A stretch of DNA of 9,670 bases from an uncultured Pseudorhodoferax sp. (GTDB lineage: Bacteria > Pseudomonadota > Gammaproteobacteria > Burkholderiales > Burkholderiaceae): the NCBI GenBank assembly GCA_913776795.1, contig CAJYRH010000035.1:1-9670 (forward strand). The letters run 5' to 3'. Made by a program: the position numbers and the translations under genes. Shown one piece after another: positions 6,296 through 9,670 of the stretch (its first letter is position 1; each line of letters begins with the position of its first letter). The notes below the pieces were generated by a model that searched no databases, was not told where the DNA came from, and was given only the letters and a program-made list of their open reading frames with translations.

Positions 6296-7990
6296 ATGCC
6301 GCACAGTGTCTCCCTGATCAGCACGATCGCCGTTGGGCTGGGGCTGGCTTTGGTGTTCGGCTTCCTGGCATCGCTGGTGCGCCTGCCGGCGCTGGTGGGC
6401 TATCTGCTGGCCGGTGTGGTGATCGGCCCGTTCACGCCAGGCTTCGTGGCCGATGCAGGGATCGCCGCCCAGCTGGCCGAGATCGGCGTGATGCTGCTGA
6501 TGTTCGGCGTGGGCCTGCATTTCTCGCTCGACGACCTGCTGGCCGTGCGCAAGATCGCGTTGCCCGGCGCCGTGGTGCAGATGGCCGTGGCCACGGCCCT
6601 GGGCATGGCCCTGGCCACGCTGTGGGGCTGGAACCTGGGCGGCGCGCTGGTGTTCGGCCTGTCGCTATCGGTGGCCAGCACAGTGGTGCTGCTGCGCGCG
6701 CTGGAGAGCCGGGGCGTGCTCGATTCCTTCAACGGCCGCATCGCGGTGGGCTGGCTGGTCGTCGAAGACCTGGCCATGGTGCTCGTACTCGTGCTGCTGC
6801 CGCCGCTCGGCGGTTGGCTGGCCGGCGGACAGGTGGCCGACACCAACGCCTTGTGGAAGACACTGGGCCTCACGCTGCTACAGGTCGGCGGCTTCGTCGC
6901 GCTGATGCTGATCGTCGGCCGCAGGCTGTTCCCCTGGCTGCTGTGGCAGGTGCAGCGCACCGGCTCGCGCGAGCTGTTCACGCTGTGCGTGGTGGCGGCG
7001 GCCGTCAGCATCGCGTTCGGCTCCACCGCCCTGTTCGGCGTGTCGTTCGCGCTCGGCGCATTTTTCGCGGGCATGGTCATGCGCGAGTCCGAGTTCAGCC
7101 ACCGCGCGGCCGAGGAATCTCTGCCGCTGCGCGACGCCTTCGCGGTGCTGTTCTTCGTCTCGGTCGGCATGCTGTTCGACCCCATGGTGCTGGTGCAGCG
7201 GCCGCTGCAGGTGGTCGCCGTGGTCGGCATCATCGTGGTCGGAAAGTCCATCGCCGCGGCGGCCCTGGTGCTGGCCTTCCGCTACCCGCTCAACACGGCG
7301 CTCACGGTGTCGGCCAGCCTTGCGCAGATCGGCGAGTTCTCCTTCATCCTGGTCGGCCTCGGCGGCTCGCTGGGCCTGCTGCCGCCCGAGGGGCAGAGCC
7401 TGGTGCTGGCTGGCGCGCTGATTTCCATCGCGCTGAACCCGGCCGCGTTCTATTTCTCCGAGCCCATGCAGCGCTGGATCCTCGCGCGCTCGGCCTTCGC
7501 CCGGCGCATGGAGGCGCGCGACGACCCCATGGCCGAACTGCCCACGCACACCGAGCAGAAGTACCTCGCCCAGCAGGTGGTGCTGGTGGGCTACGGACGC
7601 GTGGGCCGGCGCATCGCCGCGACCATGCAGGCGCACCACATCCCGTATGTCGTCGCCGAGCAGAACCGCGAGACCGTCGAGCGTCTGCGCGGCGAGGGCG
7701 TGGCCGCGGTGTTCGGCGATGCCTCCGAGCCCGCCACGCTGATCCAGGCCCACATCGCACGTGCACGCATGCTGGTCATCGCCACGCCCGATTCGCTCAA
7801 CGTGCGCCAGATGATCGCCGTGGCGCGCACGCTGAACCCGCAGATCGAGATCGCGGTGCGCACCCACAGCGAGACCGAGGCACGGCTGCTTAACGAGGAG
7901 CAGGCCGGCCGCGTGTTCCTGGGCGAACAGGAACTCGCGCAGTCGATGGCGCGCCATGTGGTGGAGCGCACCACCGTCGGCGCGCACTGA
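6296..7990 (+). CDS. ybaL: YbaL/KefB-type cation:proton antiporter with RCK (TrkA-N) domain
   Basis: This inner-membrane protein of the CPA2 family is thought to exchange K+ or another cation for protons. It has 564 residues, close to E. coli YbaL (558). Residues 8-388 are the antiporter domain with about a dozen hydrophobic helices. It includes VGYLLAGVVIGPFTPGFVAD (34-53), LMFGVGLHFSL, the ion-path WLVVEDLAMVL (153-163), LGAFFAGMV and LRDAFAVLFFVSVGMLFDP (278-296), all strikingly YbaL-like. Residues 426-545 form the cytosolic nucleotide-binding RCK domain, with the Rossmann glycine motif VGYGRVGRRI (431-440) and a following FGDAS (473-477). I chose the ATG at 6296 because its MPHSVSLISTI matches the YbaL start; a longer frame would run back over the phaB terminator. 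The ribosome site is weak (GAAAG). It lacks the glutathione-binding features that can be assigned with certainty to KefB/KefC, so regulation by glutathione is not claimed. Confidence 0.93.
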   Translation: MPHSVSLISTIAVGLGLALVFGFLASLVRLPALVGYLLAGVVIGPFTPGFVADAGIAAQLAEIGVMLLMFGVGLHFSLDDLLAVRKIALPGAVVQMAVATALGMALATLWGWNLGGALVFGLSLSVASTVVLLRALESRGVLDSFNGRIAVGWLVVEDLAMVLVLVLLPPLGGWLAGGQVADTNALWKTLGLTLLQVGGFVALMLIVGRRLFPWLLWQVQRTGSRELFTLCVVAAAVSIAFGSTALFGVSFALGAFFAGMVMRESEFSHRAAEESLPLRDAFAVLFFVSVGMLFDPMVLVQRPLQVVAVVGIIVVGKSIAAAALVLAFRYPLNTALTVSASLAQIGEFSFILVGLGGSLGLLPPEGQSLVLAGALISIALNPAAFYFSEPMQRWILARSAFARRMEARDDPMAELPTHTEQKYLAQQVVLVGYGRVGRRIAATMQAHHIPYVVAEQNRETVERLRGEGVAAVFGDASEPATLIQAHIARARMLVIATPDSLNVRQMIAVARTLNPQIEIAVRTHSETEARLLNEEQAGRVFLGEQELAQSMARHVVERTTVGAH

Positions 7991-9274
7991 TCAGCGCTGC
8001 GTGCTGGCGCGCAGCCGGCTCACGTCGAATTCGCTGACGGCGGCGGCCTCGTTGCCCCAGGCGCCGCGCACATAGGTCAGCACGGCGGCGATTTCGCGGT
8101 CGTTCAACGCCAGCACGAAGGGTGGCATGCCGTAGGGGCGGGGATTGCCGGCCGTTGCCGGCGTGAAGCCGCCGTTCAACACCACTTGCACGAGGTTGGC
8201 CGTGGCGGCCATGGTCACGGCGCGGTTGCCGGCCAGCGGAGGATAGGCCAGCCCAGCGCCTTCGCCGCGTTCGCCGTGGCATTGGGCGCAGTGCTGCTCG
8301 TAACGCTGGCGGCCGAGCGTGGCGGTCTCGGCGCTCGGCGCCACACGCGCGGGCGCTGGCGGTGCGGGCTGCTGCGGCAGGGCCTGCAGGTAGACGGCCA
8401 TGGCCCGCAGGTCCTCCGGGCTTAGGTGCTGGGTGCTGCGCAGCACCACCTCGGCCATGGGGCCGGCCGCCCAGCCACGCGGTGCCACCCCGCTCTGCAG
8501 CAGCGCCACGGCATCGTCCGTGGGCCAGTCGGCCACGCTGGCTTCGCTGGCGGCCGTCAGCGCGGGTGCGTACCAGTTCTGCATGGGGATCAAGCCGCCC
8601 GACAGCGGCAGCCGCTCGCTGCTGGCGCCCCAGGCGTTGCGCGTGGTGTGGCAGGCCGCGCAATGGCCCAGACCGCGCACGAGGTAGGCACCCCGGTTCC
8701 ACTCGGCCGTCTGCTGCGCCACGGGCTGGTAGACGCCCGGCCGGAAATACAGCGCACGCCAGACCGCCAGTGCGGCCTGCTGGTTGTAGGGGAAGCGCAG
8801 TTCGTGCGCACGGTTGGCCTGGGGCGCAGGTGGCTGGCTGCGCAGGAAGGCGAACAGCGCATCGGAGTCCGCGCGCGTGACCTCGGTGAAGCTCGTGTAC
8901 GGAAAGGCCGGCACCAGCAGGCGGCCATCGCGCGAACGGCCATGGTGCATGGCGCGCCAGAAGGCCGCGGCGCTCCAGTTCCCAAGGCCGTGCGTGGGGT
9001 CGGGCGTGAGGTTGCTGCCATAGACCGTGCCGAATGGCGTGGGGATGGGCGTGCCGCCCGCAAAGGGCTGACCGCCACGCGCCGTGTGGCAGGCCGCGCA
9101 GTTGCCGGCCCTGGCCAGGTAGGCGCCACGCGCGATGAGTTCCGGCGTGGCGGGCACGGCGGCCTCGGCGACGGAAAGGTCGGGCTCGCCGCGCACGTTG
9201 AGCCACCAGACCAGCGCGCTGGCCGCAGCCAGCATCAGCACGAGCGCGGCGAGGAGCTGCGACAGGCGCTTCAT
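7991..9274 (-). CDS. Triheme c-type cytochrome, dehydrogenase electron-transfer subunit
   Basis: This 427-residue protein carries three covalent haem sites: CAACH at residues 59-63, CAACH at 205-209 and CAQCH at 329-333. That layout is shared with AdhB-like triheme cytochromes, which take electrons from periplasmic quinoprotein alcohol or molybdenum aldehyde dehydrogenases and pass them to quinone or an oxidase. MKRLSQLLAALVLMLAAASA (1-20), followed by VWWLNV, is an export signal or membrane anchor with no clear cleavage site. Likely methionine ligands are M273 (GPMAEVV, haem 2) and M383 (YGMPPF, haem 3). The haem-1 region reads VPAFPYTSFT where many AdhB proteins have PAMPY, so its sixth ligand is uncertain. 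The ATG at 9274 overlaps the upstream cytochrome's stop as ATGA, implying translational coupling in one operon. Its stop abuts the ybaL stop. The catalytic partner is not in the window. Confidence 0.92.
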   Translation of the reverse strand: MKRLSQLLAALVLMLAAASALVWWLNVRGEPDLSVAEAAVPATPELIARGAYLARAGNCAACHTARGGQPFAGGTPIPTPFGTVYGSNLTPDPTHGLGNWSAAAFWRAMHHGRSRDGRLLVPAFPYTSFTEVTRADSDALFAFLRSQPPAPQANRAHELRFPYNQQAALAVWRALYFRPGVYQPVAQQTAEWNRGAYLVRGLGHCAACHTTRNAWGASSERLPLSGGLIPMQNWYAPALTAASEASVADWPTDDAVALLQSGVAPRGWAAGPMAEVVLRSTQHLSPEDLRAMAVYLQALPQQPAPPAPARVAPSAETATLGRQRYEQHCAQCHGERGEGAGLAYPPLAGNRAVTMAATANLVQVVLNGGFTPATAGNPRPYGMPPFVLALNDREIAAVLTYVRGAWGNEAAAVSEFDVSRLRASTQR

Positions 9275-9670
9275 CGCGCACCCCCGAGTTCGGGCGCGCT
9301 GCCGCAGGCCAGGGTGTTGCCCGCCGGCGCCTGCGCCACGGCCTTGGCCCCGGCGGGCACGGGCTGGGCCGCGAGCCAGCCCGAGACGGCGGCCACGTCC
9401 GCGTCGGGCAGGCGCTGGGCCACATGGGCCATGCAGTCGGGCGCCTGCGCGCGGCGCTGGCCGGTCTTCCAGGCGCCGAGCTGGCCGTTCAGGTAGTCGC
9501 GCGGCAGCCCCAGCAAGCCCGGCACGTTGGGCGCCACGCCGGTCATGGCCGCGCCATGGCATTGCACGCAGGCCGGCAGGCCGCGCGCGTCGTCGCCGTG
9601 CTGCACGAGCTGGCGGCCGCGCTCGAGCAGCGCCGCAGTGGCGGCCACGGGCGCAGGCGGCGGGTAGGGG
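9271..9670 (-). CDS. c-type cytochrome, partial (5' end beyond window)
   Basis: The frame is open to the right edge, so the start lies outside; a GTG at 9648 is in frame but unlikely to be the true start. The visible 132 residues hold one haem site, CVQCH (codons at 9556-9570). It is followed by GLLGLPRDYLNGQLGAWKTG and the expected methionine ligand in CMAHVAQRLPDADV (M codon at 9430-9432). This is the second half of a c4-like or class I diheme cytochrome, in which the missing N-terminal part should contain a signal peptide and probably another CxxCH. The C-terminal tail is low-complexity (PVPAGAKAVAQAPAG) and includes a stray Cys. It is first in an operon with the triheme cytochrome (ATGA overlap). 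Such diheme plus triheme pairs usually serve a periplasmic dehydrogenase encoded next to them, here presumably beyond 9670. Confidence 0.88.
   Translation of the reverse strand, partial: PYPPPAPVAATAALLERGRQLVQHGDDARGLPACVQCHGAAMTGVAPNVPGLLGLPRDYLNGQLGAWKTGQRRAQAPDCMAHVAQRLPDADVAAVSGWLAAQPVPAGAKAVAQAPAGNTLACGSAPELGGAR

Noticed and set aside
6622..7893. Long plus- and minus-strand frames overlapping ybaL
   Set aside because: Composition typical of out-of-frame reading of GC-rich DNA. The YbaL frame accounts for the region completely.
8426..9496. Plus-strand frame across the cytochrome genes
   Set aside because: Antisense shadow. The minus-strand frames have CxxCH motifs, a signal segment and an ATGA overlap.

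Overview
The window is GC-rich chromosomal DNA of a betaproteobacterium, most likely Burkholderiales and probably Comamonadaceae. This rests on codon use, a PhaB close to the Cupriavidus enzyme, a NikR with a His-rich tail, and the style of the c-type cytochromes. No taxon is proven. There is no phage, transposon, CRISPR array or restriction system, and most of the window is core-type metabolism, transport and respiration.

Layout. Bases 1-56 are the 3' part of a tRNA-Ser (anticodon CGA), followed by an intrinsic terminator. Bases 96-1167 carry no intact gene. On the minus strand they hold what looks like a frameshifted remnant of a Sel1-repeat protein, plus two adjoining palindromes. At 1180-3681 lies an 833-residue protein: an AI-2E/PerM-type membrane transporter with a cytosolic tail made of a B12-binding-like fold and a C-terminal GAF domain. 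This is the most unusual gene here. After a roughly 250-base gap with a dyad and a weak promoter comes a crotonase-family gene (3933-4697), which meets nikR (minus strand, 4698-5186) stop to stop.

The 239 bases between nikR and the divergent phaB (5426-6163) contain a five-copy octamer tandem repeat and a 10-5-10 inverted repeat. phaB ends in a clear intrinsic terminator. It is followed by a YbaL/KefB-type cation:proton antiporter with an RCK domain (6296-7990). That gene again meets its convergent neighbour stop to stop. The neighbour is a two-gene minus-strand operon of c-type cytochromes: a diheme-type cytochrome cut by the window's right edge, and a triheme cytochrome c anchored or exported by an N-terminal segment, coupled by an ATGA overlap.

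How the genes relate. PhaB makes (R)-3-hydroxybutyryl-CoA for polyhydroxyalkanoate and the crotonase acts on acyl-CoA thioesters, so the two could touch the same carbon-storage or fatty-acid metabolism, though they are separate transcription units. The cytochrome pair looks like the electron-transfer arm of a periplasmic dehydrogenase whose catalytic subunits would lie beyond the right edge. I see no multi-gene novel system. The best candidates for a second look are the transporter-GAF fusion and the repeats between nikR and phaB.
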